A stretch of DNA of 64,000 nucleotides from Lepidodermella squamata (lineage: Eukaryota > Gastrotricha): contig JBLDXI010000024.1 of NCBI GenBank assembly GCA_047495785.1, positions 4,650,001 to 4,714,000 of the forward strand, in the 5' to 3' direction. Below, one piece after another: positions 12,306 to 24,500 of the stretch. Position numbers and translations under genes: made by a program. Numbering within the stretch: position 1 is the first letter of the stretch; every line of letters begins with the position of its first letter. The notes beneath the pieces were generated by a model. It worked only from the letters and a program-made list of their open reading frames with translations. It made no database searches and was not told the origin of the DNA.

Positions 12306-12891
12306 ATGCGCCAGCAAACCAAGTTACTGCTAGCCGTCGCTCTCGTCGGCGCCATCTTGGCTCCATCAGGTACCGCTTCGACACCCTGCTAACTAAATTT
12401 CAATATAGATTTATGTTTACCAACCAAAAAACAGCCCTCGCTATCTCGTGCCAGGACGACACGATGGGCGGCCGGGCGGCGACCAACTGCGTCGGTTGCA
12501 TCACCTACATCCTCCAGGCCGGCATGTGAGTAACGCGTCGATTTTTGTGTCACGCTCCACCGCACACACGCTTTGCTTTCGTTTTTCTTCTTCTTCTTCT
12601 AGGTATTACCGCGCCTGCTCGCCTAGCGTGCCTTGCACGGATCAGAACACGTTCAACTACCTGGCGAACCGTTGCGCCCAGCAGTACCAACAGTGCCAGA
12701 TCCAGTGCTGCACCACGGATATGTGCAACTCGGCGAACGGTGGCGTGCGGCCGCCGGTGCCCACGGGAACCGGAACCGGAGCGGGCCAGGGAACCGTCGT
12801 CATCGTCTCGGGCGCGTCCTCGGTCTCCAACTTCGGCATCTTCACCGCCGTTCTCGCCGTTGCGCTCGCCCTCGCCGGCCGTCGTTATTAA
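12306..12891 (+). CDS. Ly6/uPAR-like three-finger protein, GPI-anchored (Ly6 A)
   Basis: Three exons (12306-12369, 12435-12525, 12603-12891) join in phase to give 147 aa. Exon 1 is a signal peptide (MRQQTKLLLAVALVGAILAPS). Exon 2 opens the three-finger fold (AISCQDD, CVGCITYI). Exon 3 ends it with the diagnostic CCTTDMCN. A Gly/Thr-rich spacer and a hydrophobic C-terminus (IFTAVLAVALALAGRRY) follow, as in GPI-attachment signals. Ly6 proteins sit on the outer leaflet or are secreted, and several modulate nicotinic-type channels. Codon use is markedly GC-rich compared with the channel genes. Splice phases (1, then 2) match those of the other Ly6 genes here. Confidence 0.85.
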
Positions 12892-13496
12892 TCGCCGCCG
12901 CCTTATTATAGGGTGTCTTAGTGTCAAACTTGACCCGCCTCGCCGTCTCGGTTCTCTCTCTAAAAAGCAACGCCGAATCTACTAAAAAGTAGCCTAATTT
13001 TTTTGCTGCTCTCCACGACTTCTTCTCTCTGCCCTGCAGTTGTCATTACAATTATCTTAACATGTATATCACGACGCTCGTCGCTCTACTTCATATATTC
13101 ATATATGTGTAATTTATTTTCTACGCTAGTTTCGCGAAATTTATTCCCGCAAACGATAACAAAATTGTGCTCACAAATTGCGCGACGAGGTCCAGCCGGC
13201 TAATCTTCTTTCCTTGATGTTACAACCCTCGACTTTCTACGCTGATGTAATACTACTGCTGCTGTTGTTGATTGATTTTTCTTGGTTTTTACTATTTCAG
13301 AGATTAATTTATTGTTCGAACGATAGTTTTATTTCTCTCAAACTTTATTTATATTCAAGTGTTGTTAAATGGTTATAATAATATTATAGAAATTAATTAA
13401 TTAATTATTAATTAAAACAAAGAATCAAAAATTGTCAAAAAATAAAGCGATTTCGCCGTAAAACATACTTTTTTTCTACTACAACTATTAGGTATA
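12892..13496. other. convergent intergenic region, AT-rich
   Basis: This stretch lies between the 3' ends of Ly6 A and Ly6 B. It is AT-rich, with a TTAATTAATTAATTATTAATT run at about 13392-13413. No gene is seen. Confidence 0.4.
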
Positions 13497-15383
13497 CTAC
13501 ATTATTACAACAAGGTAAACGCTTAGGATGAATGCTGGAATCAGATGCTGCAGTTTTTCAGCGCCATTAGTTCGGAATGAAATGAACGCCTGCTGTGCGT
13601 TCTCGTCCGCGCCGTTGCACAGGTCCGTGAAGCAGCATTTACACGTGCAACTGCGGTACAGACTCGACATGCACGAGCCACGCTGAAATTGTCAACAAAA
13701 ATGAGAAATTTTCCGGATTAATCGAGTTAACCAACCGTGCAGTAGCCAGTTTTCACGCAGTCTGCCGAGTGACAACCGGTTGAGTTTCTGCAAGAGATTA
13801 GGACTTACAATACATCTGGTTGGATTAGTAGGACATAATAACTAGGACGAGGACTGAGAGTAATTGGCACCTATAGCGGGGTGTGTAATAACATGGCGTG
13901 CTCTGATCTAAGGCATGGCTCCACTTGCTTTGATGGATCTTCAGGTAATGCTTTTAAGCTTCCAGGAGAACTGAGAACCGTTGGACTGCTATTCTAGACA
14001 ATACTAGAGCTATGAAAACTAAGGCGAATCGCTTTTAACTTCAGCGTCTACACAGCCTAAAAGACTGCATCAGCGTTTAACATATTTGGGTCAAGTTGAC
14101 TAGAATTAAGTGACTTGTCAAAACTTTGCTCGGATATGTCTCAATATGCCTCAAGCGTGTATCGAAATCAACTTATTCTGCTATATTATTTTTCCATATA
14201 AGCGTTGAAATTAGCTGGATTCTAAGCAATTTTACGGTTAATTTTCCAAATAAATTTGCTTCTTAGTTGTGGCTTAGTTGAGTCAATTTCTTAAGAAGAG
14301 CCATGAGTCGTCGGAAGAATTGCAGTACTGTTCATTCCATCTCATGAAATAGTTAAAACAACCAGGAAGGCTGTGAGATTTGAACATCGCAATAATTATT
14401 TTAATTCGTTAATTGCTTGGCAAAATTAATAAAATAACAATTTTGCAGTAAATTCAGACCCCGACCAGCCAACATATTGATGAAATATACTTAGTTAACG
14501 CTCGCTGCAGTCAAAAACCGAACAATAGGGAGTAAATTTGCTACCTTGTCCATATTCTTTTTCCTAGAAAGTGTGGCTTTTATGCTTGCTAAGGGAGTTT
14601 GTTCTCATCCTGGCTATATTGGTATACATTTTGAGATGGTATTTGAGGCTGGAAAATGTTTTCATTGATGTTCAAAGTGACTGGCCATGAATTAATATAT
14701 TTATAAGAATTAGCTATTTTGGCCCTCCTGGGGTCTATTTCATCTGCTCGCGGAATATTCATTTTTCAATTTCCGTGAGCAGATGAAATTGACTTAGGCT
14801 TTTATAGCTAATTTTACATTGAATTCATGGGTCGCGATTCCTAGTTAACGTCATGGGACATTTCTTCTCAACCTTTAATTCCTGTATAACTTATAGCGTA
14901 GCGACTTCTCGCCGAAGCTGAGTAAATCGCACCATAGCTAGAGCAAAATAAAATTACCCTTTCGTGCTTTTCATTCATGAAAAATCCGGCTGCGTTTAAT
15001 TTTTCGTATTACGGGCTATATTAGGAAATTTCCTCCTCAGCCTCGGTATAAAATGGCTGCGCTATGCAGGTAAAAGGCGCATATCAATCATTTGAAACTA
15101 ATGTGAGACTGAACTCGCCAGGAATAAAAACACCAATCATTTCCGGGTGTAATGCGTTTTTACGTTTTGGTGAGACCAGATGCCGAGATGAGCACAAGAC
15201 TGACGCAGCTAACACAGTCCGTGCTGATATCCCCATCCATCGCTGACTTGTCATAGCAAGAAATCGCATTGGCTGAAAGCAATAAAATCGTTAAATTTCC
15301 CGAATACATCGAATTTTTTCCTGAATACCTGAAATCGGAACGAGACACAAAACTAAAATCGACCTGAGAACGCATGATGCCAT
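13497..15383 (-). CDS. Ly6/uPAR-like three-finger protein (Ly6 B, 4 exons)
   Basis: Exons are 15383-15329, 15272-15164, 13787-13736 and 13682-13497, with consistent phases, giving 133 aa. Exon 1 encodes a short signal peptide (MASCVLRSILVLCLVPIS). Exon 2 has the same opening as Ly6 C (NAISCYDKSAMDG, DCVSCVSL). Exon 4 carries SCTCKCCFTDLCNG, the CCxxDxCN signature. The tail ends in LIPAFILSVYLVVIM, a GPI-type hydrophobic signal. Intron 2 is about 1.4 kb, much longer than the others, and contains a hairpin at 14738-14788. The second exon uses a GTAAAA donor and the third a GTTGGT donor, so these borders are the weakest part of the model. Confidence 0.72.
14738..14788. repeat. hairpin-forming inverted repeat
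   Basis: Two arms of 18 nt (14738-14755 and 14771-14788; TTTCATCTGCTCGCGGAA and its near-complement) are separated by 15 nt. It lies in the long intron of Ly6 B, transcribed as a stable stem. It may be a relic of a small transposon. Confidence 0.6.
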
Positions 15384-15807
15384 TGCGAAAAGAAAGATAA
15401 TCAAGACGACTAATTACTGGACTAATTTCATCCAAAAATCGCGGCTGCTATCAATTGATGATGGCCATCTTTTATGACAAGCGTTGAAAGCGCTTGTCAC
15501 TTTTTTTATCAGCAGATCTATATGTCTGTTATTTTTCACATCATTAACCGCACTTCATTACGCATGCTAATTCTTGAGTGAGACCGAAAATTTTTCCGCT
15601 GTTTGCACCTAATCAAAAAATTCTCATTTATCGCAATTTTATTCCATCATTTTATTTGAATTGAGACCCAACTGCGTGTGTGTAATTTTTTGCGTCTACA
15701 CAACAAGAGACATTGAGGAATGAAAAAAAAACGCGGCACAAAATATCAACACGAAGTAATACGCGAATCATAGGGTTGTTGTCGATGTTTTTATAACGGT
15801 CAGATGT

Positions 15808-17622
15808 TCATAGGCGTAACGCGACAACGCCGAGTAGTAGCACGAGGCCGAGGGTGAGTGAACGGGCGTGTTGCGGCGAGGCGCCGCTCAGAATGTACCG
15901 GCTGCCGTTCGGCCCCGAGTCGTTGTCGCGGTTGCACTCGTCCTCCGCGCAGCAGCTGCACGTGCACTGCGTATATTGCTGCTGGCACAGGGTCGTCCAT
16001 TGCTGAAACAAAGAACGGTGGTTACAAAAATATATTGCCAAAATAATGCAATTTATTAAAAAATATGCAAAATATGATTGCCAATAAACACATTTTAAGG
16101 TGGAATTTCAGCACATCCTCGACGATCTTGAAATCCGGCTGCTAATTTCAGAGACCAGATTGTATACTCGTTTTCTCATTACGCAACCAAATTTTCAAAT
16201 TTACTAAAGAAAACTCCGGTAAAACCCGGTGGTTTGGTAACTTCCAGTATTTTCCAGGTTGGACCAATTTTCTCTAGATTTTTTTTTATTCCGCTAGCAA
16301 ATTCTTGACTACAATTCTGACCATGAGATGTGACTTCGCCTGTTTTTTAGACTCTCTCACTCTTTTTCTTTGATAGCGTCAGTGATAGGATTCACTGTAT
16401 GGCAGAAATATGTGAAAATTCTGAAAATTTCGCATATTTTTCGCTTGTTGAAATTCTAGAAAATGTAGTCCGAAATTTCGGTAAAATGTTAAAAAATGTG
16501 GACATTTCGCGGATTGGGATATAGTGAAATCATTACCAAATCATCCCAATCAGTTCCAAATCCCAAATTTTAAGCCGAGGCCTTCAACCTTAACTCTAAC
16601 CCTAACCCCAAACCTAACCAGGTAAATTACGAATAAAATGGTTAGATATTGAATATTGAATTAAATGAAATTAGGTACCGGCGTAAGATTTTTCCTCGCG
16701 GATTATGGCGCAAAATTGGGTTAATTTACTTGCAAAAAAGCCAATTTTGTTTCAAACGCGACGATGTTAGGTTCGGAATAAATCTAATTAGGCTAGGCAA
16801 TATAATGGCGCCTATTTTTGAGTTTACAAGAAAATGGGCTTCTAGGTCTCTACCTCGCTATCAAAAGTTGAATTGTATAAATTAGGAAGTAACTAACATC
16901 TTCTATACATCTTCATGCCGAGACAATTTCTATATTCAGTATAATACTGGGCCAAGCAAAGCTATGAATATTCGGAAGCTTTAAAGGCTAAAAGGCCGTT
17001 CAGTCTCACGGCAGCGAAATAGTAAAAACTTGAGAAATTAAGCGATCAATTGTGTAACCCAGCGCCTATCTTATGTTACAAAGTGTCTCTATAACACCCT
17101 AGACCAGTGGCCCAACCGGCACTTTAAACTTTTGAAGACATTTCAAATGGTATTGACATGAGAGGTCGAAAAAGAGAGAAGTAAAAGGCAAGCTAAAAAT
17201 TAGCAGTAAATTGATATTTTTCCTATGTTTTGTCGGTTAATTAGCGATTCTTCCGCATCATAAGAAAACGCCATTTTAGTGTTTAATTTCGAAAGAACAG
17301 CAAAATATAATTGAATGAAGGATGAGTTAGCTTGTGACTCACTTTGCACTCGAAGCAGTCGGAAGATTTCGAACAGCGCGGCACGACGCGATTTCCCCGC
17401 GCGTCTTCGATAGTCAGCTTCATACAAGCCGCGCAGTCCTTGAGAACTTGCCCGGATACGGTATCGTCATAGCAAGAAATAGCCGATGCTAAAATAATTA
17501 TCGAAAATTAAAACAAAATCAGTCGTTAATTTCTAAATTGTTTTACCTGTGTATAGGGTGGTTGAAAAAACGGCAATCGCTAGCCAGTAAGAACCAGCAG
17601 CCACAGTTCCGATAGTCAGCAT
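15808..17622 (-). CDS. Ly6/uPAR-like three-finger protein, GPI-anchored (Ly6 C)
   Basis: Exons 17622-17547, 17488-17343 and 16002-15808 join in phase into 138 aa. Exon 1 is a signal peptide (MLTIGTVAAGSYWLAIAVFS). The mature part starts ASAISCYDD and continues CAACMKL, CSKSSDCFECK, and CTCSCCAEDECNRD, the closing motif. The hydrophobic tail (LTLGLVLLLGVVALRL) suggests GPI anchoring. Intron 2 is about 1.3 kb. It is tandem and same-strand to Ly6 B, which shares exon phases and the ISCYD opening, so the two are duplicates. Upstream DNA (17.7-18.0 kb) is locally CpG-rich, as for Ly6 A. Confidence 0.82.
16590..16619. repeat. short interstitial telomere-like repeat
   Basis: About 30 nt in the long intron of Ly6 C read TAACTCTAACCCTAACCCC and then AAACCTAACC, degenerate copies of the CCCTAA unit. 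It could be a chance or repaired break scar. It is too short to be a chromosome end. Confidence 0.4.
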
Positions 17623-18528
17623 GATGGTGATGGGTTGGTTGTTAAACTGAAACAGTAGTAGTAGGAACGCGGAAAATGCTGCCGCTATTTCGGGTTAGTT
17701 GTATTCGCGTGTAAAAAGTGCGAGATGCGCACACGCGGTAATTAGGGCGCGCGCACTATTTACCTGTGCGCGACAGCCGGGAGAGAGTAGCAGCGCACGA
17801 GGAGGAGTATAGATGCCTCGACGCGCGCGACGCGTCACCCTCCTCGTGTATATTCCGATGCTGATATAGCCCACCACCGCGTCTTTTGGTATTATTGCGA
17901 GAGCGGCTATGCGACTTCCGGCGCCGGCACTCAGACATCTCGCAACGCGGTAAACATAAACAACAAAGGCGCGTTGATAACAAGGCTAACAACGTTTTCA
18001 TTACCATTTGCCAACTCTCGAAGCGAGACGCTATATAAACCCGAGTGTATTCCACCAATGGAGAAAGCAACGTAGTTATATAATAAGCGAAAACACTTTT
18101 ATTTGCTATATTTTTTCCAATACGATTATCATAACAACAGTCTTGATGTTATTTTTCTCTATTGCCTAATTTAATTTCTTAATAAATCAGGCCAACATTT
18201 TCATTGAAAAATACGAAAATTAAAATTTAGATGAATTATTCAATTTTTTGAATATTCCAGAATATTTAAATCAATTTTCAAAAAATTCAGAAATTTGACC
18301 TAGATTCAGAAATGAAAAAATTCAGCGACCGTTATTAGTAGCTCATTTTTATTAATGACATCAAATTAGGCAATTTTTTCAATTAATACATTTTTCAGTA
18401 TGAAAAGACAGAATATTTATATATTGATGAGACACGAAAATTACAGACAAAGACTTGAATAGCGGAAGTCATACTTTCGATCATATATAGAACACCGGGT
18501 CGTGATGATTTTCTGTTTGTTTGTTCAT
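17623..18528. other. intergenic, promoter side of Ly6 C
   Basis: This includes a CpG-rich patch (about 17740-17960) next to Ly6 C and an AT-rich stretch toward the 3' end of the convertase gene. ORFs here are compositional. Confidence 0.35.
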
Positions 18529-21500
18529 CTAAGAAGATGTGGCCAGTGATGATGAGCAGCCTAGGGCGCAAATGGCGTGTGTGGCGTCGGGTGAGCGCAT
18601 CAGGTAGGCGACGCCCAGCGCCAGGGCGACGGCGGCAGGGTGCGCACACGCGGCGCACACGGCCGCGCTCTGGGCGTACGTTATACTTTCGACGATGGCC
18701 GGCAGTCGCGATACAACAGCATCATCGGTAATCATACTATATTAGAAAATGAACCCAAACATTCAAGTGACATCAGCGTGATAGTGAAAGCTAAAATTTG
18801 AATTATTAAAAGTTGAACAATTCAATTTCCAAAATTTAAAAATTTGAATAGGGACGATTTTGTATTTCAGAATTTCGAACGCGATTTTCAGTTAAATAAA
18901 TTTACTGCTTCAATTTCCTTTGATTCATGTTTTTTTAATGATTTTCTCATGATTTGTACCCGATTTGTACCCATGATTTGTACCCGCGTTTCCCAGAATT
19001 TAGGCAACTTTTTTCATGAAATTCACCATCTTAAAAATTAAGCTAAACGGGAGCATCTCCAATCCGAATCCGAATTTCCCCGGCGAACTTGAACCGTAAC
19101 CGGAACCCGAAAAAACCCGATAATTGGTAACTGGTTTTGGTATTCGGTATTTTTCGGTATTTTTCGGTAATACTCGGTATTTCAGCAATTTTTTCCAGAA
19201 TCGTATATTTTTTGTTCCCCTTTTTACATCTTTTCGATTTTTTCGATTCTTTTTCGATCTTTTCGATTCGATTCGATGCTTTAATTGTGGGACACAGCAT
19301 TTTGATTTGCATCGAAATTTTTTCAATGAAATTTCAATTAGCTTACCTTAGAAAGCTATCTGTAGCCGTTTCGCCTGATAGCGTGCTCACTCGATCGAGA
19401 CCGCGAACAATCAGCGCATCTTCAGTCACATTTTGATCCATCAAATTGTCATTTCCCACTAAATTAACCACCACAGCAGTCGTCGTTACTAACGGCGTCA
19501 CGGTTGGCCGAACACGATTCGCGGCGAAACCAGGCGGTTTCTCCGTGCCGTACAGGATCAAACTCCACCGACGCAGTGAACCGTGATTGTCATCCGGGCC
19601 GACATTGCCGACCTCCAGGGACCAAGTACCCCGCGGGTCTTCGCCCCAAAATTGAACGGAGACAAACGACCAGTCCTTGAACTCGCCCTCCTGGTCGTCA
19701 TACGACCTGGGCGGCAGTAATTGACTCCGCGTCCCAGCGGGTGACACCAGGTAGATTTCGAGATCGCCTCGAACCGAGTACCATATTGAAATACGCGCTT
19801 CGACATGTTCCAGATACCCTACGGCGTCCTCTGAGCCGTTACATGCGGTTGTCACTGCGTTTAGATGCAGGGTTTCTTCGGCTGGGATTGTGTGAATCAT
19901 CCAGTCTTGAATGGCGGCGGTGCATATCCGCTGTTCTGGGACGTTGATCCACGTCTCGGCGGCTCGCACCATCGCTAGAGCGTCCATCAGACCGAAACCG
20001 AATCGGGAGCTCACGCGCTTTCCGGCTCTGAAATGTAAGAATAAAATACAAGAAAAGAAATAATGAACTAGTTTCGGACATTAATCAACATTAAGACAAA
20101 TCATCTTGAGCAAAGAAGTAAAAATGTTAGGCGGAAAATTTTGAAAAAATTGAAATTAAAGAAATGACCTAAATAAAGACAAAGCCGTCCAATCGAGCTT
20201 GGGGTTGCAAATTCATTGAGTTGCTGATAGAATTTCGAAGAATTCAGAACAAAAAATGTCCTTATTTCGGACACGCTTGGAATTACTTGCATGCAAGGCT
20301 TTGAGAAAAAAATCGAACTTGAATTTCAAAAATTCAAAAATTAGAGGATCTAAAATCTAAACATTGGAAGGACCTAGTTTCAGTTTCTGAATCTAGCTAA
20401 TAAAAATTCAAAATGAAATTCAATTTTATGAGCCAGAAAATGAAACTTGAGAAGCTTTCTTAAAATTAGTCGATTTTTAGATTTTTAGATTTTTAGATTT
20501 TTAGATTTTAGATTTTTAGAAAAAATGAAAGGAATAAAAAATTAAAATCACTCTTTTGCCGTTTTTCCTCTCAAAATCTTGTTGAGAAAAAATCTGAAAA
20601 AAATCTAAAAAAATTGGAGGTATAACAAAACAAATTCGGTCATTAGAAAATTCTGCTATCACATCGACTCAATGCTAATTTAACAAAAATCGATTTTTCA
20701 AGGCTGGAAATTTAATTTACCCATTAGTAATGAAAAATCCGTCCATTAGCAGTGGCTCAGGCCGTGCTGTTTCGACAACCAAGTGCTGCACGTCGCGCCA
20801 CGTCATTCTCGGGTTAGCCTCCAGCGCCATGGCGACGAGGCCCGCCGCAATGGGCGCCGAGGCCGACGTACCGGTGTGGTTGTCCGTACAACCGCCGCGC
20901 AAATCTGTCGTTACAACTTGCCGCTCGATGGCTGGCTCGCCGCTTGAATAAGTCGCGGCTAGGGTCGAAGCGCACTCTTCGAGGTACCACGGCTTCAGGC
21001 CACGCTCTGATGCACTCGAAATTGACAGCGTGAAAATTGAATTCGCATAACCGTCACACGCGCACGAGTCCTAAAAAATAAAAAAAATTGGAAAAATGTT
21101 CTAAAATGTCCCAAAAATTTAATAAATATAAGGAGACATGTCTTAAAAAATAGGGGAAAACTTCCCAAATTCAAAATGTAAATTAAAAAATTTGAAAATT
21201 CTGAAAAATTCGAAAAATTAAAATTTTCAGTAAATTTATTATTGAGTGAGGCTATTCATACATAAATATGTACGCGATTTTGGCTATTCGTACATAAATA
21301 TGTACGCGATTTCGGCTATTCGTACATAATATGTACGCGATTTTGGCTATTCGTACATAAATATGTACGCGATTTCGGCTATTCGTACATAATATGTACG
21401 CGATTTTGGCTATTCGTACATAATATGTACGCGATTTTGGCTATTCGTACATATGGTAAAAAATGTGGTTAAATAGGCTTAATAAACATAAATCAGCCAG

Positions 21501-24500
21501 ATAAGTGAGATGAAATAAATAAATGTCCATAAAAAATGAGTGTAATTTTTGAAAAGCAATATATGAATGGAGATACAAACGTGTCTACTACTGAGCGAGA
21601 AAATATAAATAAAAAAAATAAAAAATTTGTTCAGGTTGTTAAATGAAATATTTTAGCATTGAACCAGTTTATACGGCTCGTCACCGTCCCATCACATTAA
21701 TGAAATTCCTTGCGAAAACGCTGATGCCCTTGTTACCGGAGGAAGCGCGCTGTCTTGGGGAAATATTAGCTTCTCAAACCACTATCTATTTTCATTAAGC
21801 CAGTCTTTAAACAACAGCTAACCTAAAGTTTTCTTGGATTTCGATCAAAAGTTTGATATCTTTCATTCTATATTTCTCAATAATGGCCTTAATTTTGAAG
21901 ATGTCGTTTGAAATAATATGGACATCGGATCTTTTTTATGAGGTCTAGTCCCGAATACAACCCACATTTGCTTTGCTTTGCTTCTCGATTATATTTTGAA
22001 CATTGGTCAGATTATACTGGAATCCCAGACATAAGTTAGATTAGGCTGGAAGCTCTTGTTTTATACAACCACAATTCAGCTTATAATTCGGTTCAAACGG
22101 GTTCATTGTGAAATTGTGTTCAATCTAATATTCAGAGTTCACCTGTAGGTAGAATGATATCTACTTTACTTTTTCTTGTCCTAATTGGCAATGGCTGCCA
22201 CCCTGGTTTCAATTCTGTATCGCCATCCTCCTCGCCCAGGCTAACGCCAGCGTGGCTAACCGTGACGTGCCACGTCAAGTTCAAAATTGCCGTCAACAAC
22301 GGTTCGGGCAAGCGAGGGAGACTGATAATATTTTATGTACTGCTTCAGTCGGGCAATGTTGAGATGAATCCCGGTCCGACTTTGATTCCAGGTCTTGTTA
22401 TCGACTGCGACCCAGGCTCTTTCACTCATGGCGCTTCTTTTAACATGACGAAGAGCGTACTGTTCGGCAAGGTGAAGAAGCATTGCGATCAAACTCATCA
22501 GCCTTTCATAAAGCGTTCAACAATGCCCAAGCAACTGATTGTCGAATGTTGCCACAGTACTGAGCGTGCGACAAAGAGCAATGGTGTCCGAGAAAACCAA
22601 GGTAATAAAATGTTGATTCTTAGAGCATTGAAACCCAAGTACAACTTTAGGTTATCTGTATTCTGAGTGCAAGGCGCGTTTGTCGCTTACATTAAGGAAA
22701 GATGGACTCTGGCATGTAGATGCTGCCGTTTTTAGGCACACGGGCCACACGGTGAACGCCGATGACTTCGCAACTTATCCAGCGAATTGCAGGCTGACAG
22801 AAGAAGAGAAGGACCAGTTTCGAAAGGAGTTTACGTCGCTCAACATGTGCATCAAACGCCGAACTGCAGCAAAACACATCAAGTCAATGATTGGAAAACC
22901 TGTTACTTCGAAGCATGTTGCGAATTTGAAGCTGCTGGACGTCAGCGACGAGGTTAAAATGGAGCGGTTGCACGACTTCCTCGAAACTATCGAGCAAAAA
23001 GGTGGCTTCGTTGCTGAAAAGCTAACTCAAGACGGCTTCACTCAAGTCTTGTTTTTCTCCACCCCTGCAATGCTGACCCGTCTGAAACTGCAAAAGCCGA
23101 AGACAATGGTGATCGATACTACATTCGGGACGAACAAAGCTGGGTACAAATTGATCCTCTTCTGTTTCACCAACGCCGACAATGGCAAGACTGCAGTTGG
23201 CGCAATAGCAATGCTGTTGGATGAAACTGACGAGAGCGTGGGAGAAGCCTTCAAACTCTTCAAGCGCCTGCATTGCCCGAGCGTCTGCTTGGTCGACAAA
23301 GACCTCAAGCAAATAAGCCTTCTCGAAGAAATCTTTGGATGCCTGGTTTTGTTGTGCTTGTGGCACGTCAGCAAATTTTTCAAAAATCTTATAGCAACTG
23401 CGCTAACTGAAGTTGAGGTGAAAGAGAGGCTGTATGCTTGCGTCCTCGCCATGTCAAATTCGCATGAAATATCCAAATTCGATGATGCTCACCGAATGTT
23501 CATTGAAGCTGCAACTGGCATTGATGTTCGCATCGACAAGAAGTATGTCAGTCTTCTCGACTATTTTGACAGAAATTGGCTATCCTCAGTGGAAATGTGG
23601 GTGAAGCTGCACAGACGCTCGCTGGAAACAATGGGCAACGACACCACAAATCGAGCTGAAGGGTCTTTTGGATCGTGGAAAGTAAAATATGACTTTTGTA
23701 CCACTGTTACTAGATGTATTAAAATTTCATTGTTCAGGTGAATTTACACGCTTGTCTCGGGAAAAAGCCAAGTATCTGCTCTGTGATACCGGCCGTCGCT
23801 GAACTGGCTGACGATCAAGCGATAGCCGCAACCTCTGAACGACGATAGGGCTTGGGTCCCGGAGTTGAACCTGTCGCTCGACGAGAAGGAGATAATTGAG
23901 CAAGGAGGGTGGCTCACAGACGAAGTTATGGATGCTATAACGTCAATTGCGCTCGCTAAATCGTCATTTCGGCTAGAAACGGCCCCTTGTGCTACAACGG
24001 TTGCACTTGCTGGCGATGTGGCAACCGAACAAGGATTTTATTTCCACAACATCAGAAACACCCATTGGGTTTTGTCGACTACTTTCCACCGCAAGGTTGC
24101 AGTTTATGACTCTTTGCCGGCTACATCAATGGATGAAGAGCTTCGCGCCCAACTGAGGGATAGGTACCGGTTGCTGATGGAAGACGGGCGGCTGAAGGTT
24201 CACCTTGAGCCATGTCCGAGGCAATCAAACGGTACCGATTGCGGCGTTTTCGCAGCTGCATGCTTACTTCTTCTCATCGATGGCGGCGATCCTGGTGTGA
24301 CCTGCTTCAAATCTTCAACGGACATGCGAAATCACCTTATTAGCTGCCTCGAAAGTCAGCATGCAACCGTCTTCCCATCATCGAAAAAACGCGGCCGAAG
24401 ACCGGAGCCTAAAGTCCTAATCCTTAGTTGAACTGAAACCTAGTATTCGTTAAGATACTTAATGATAACGCCGAATATTGATCATGAAAAAGGTTTGAAT

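Noticed and set aside
16590-16619. True telomere or chromosome end
   Set aside because: Only about 30 nt, degenerate, and inside an intron with genes on both sides.
21249-21455. CRISPR-like array
   Set aside because: Units are contiguous tandem repeats without unique spacers, mirrored at the other end of a transposon, in an animal genome.
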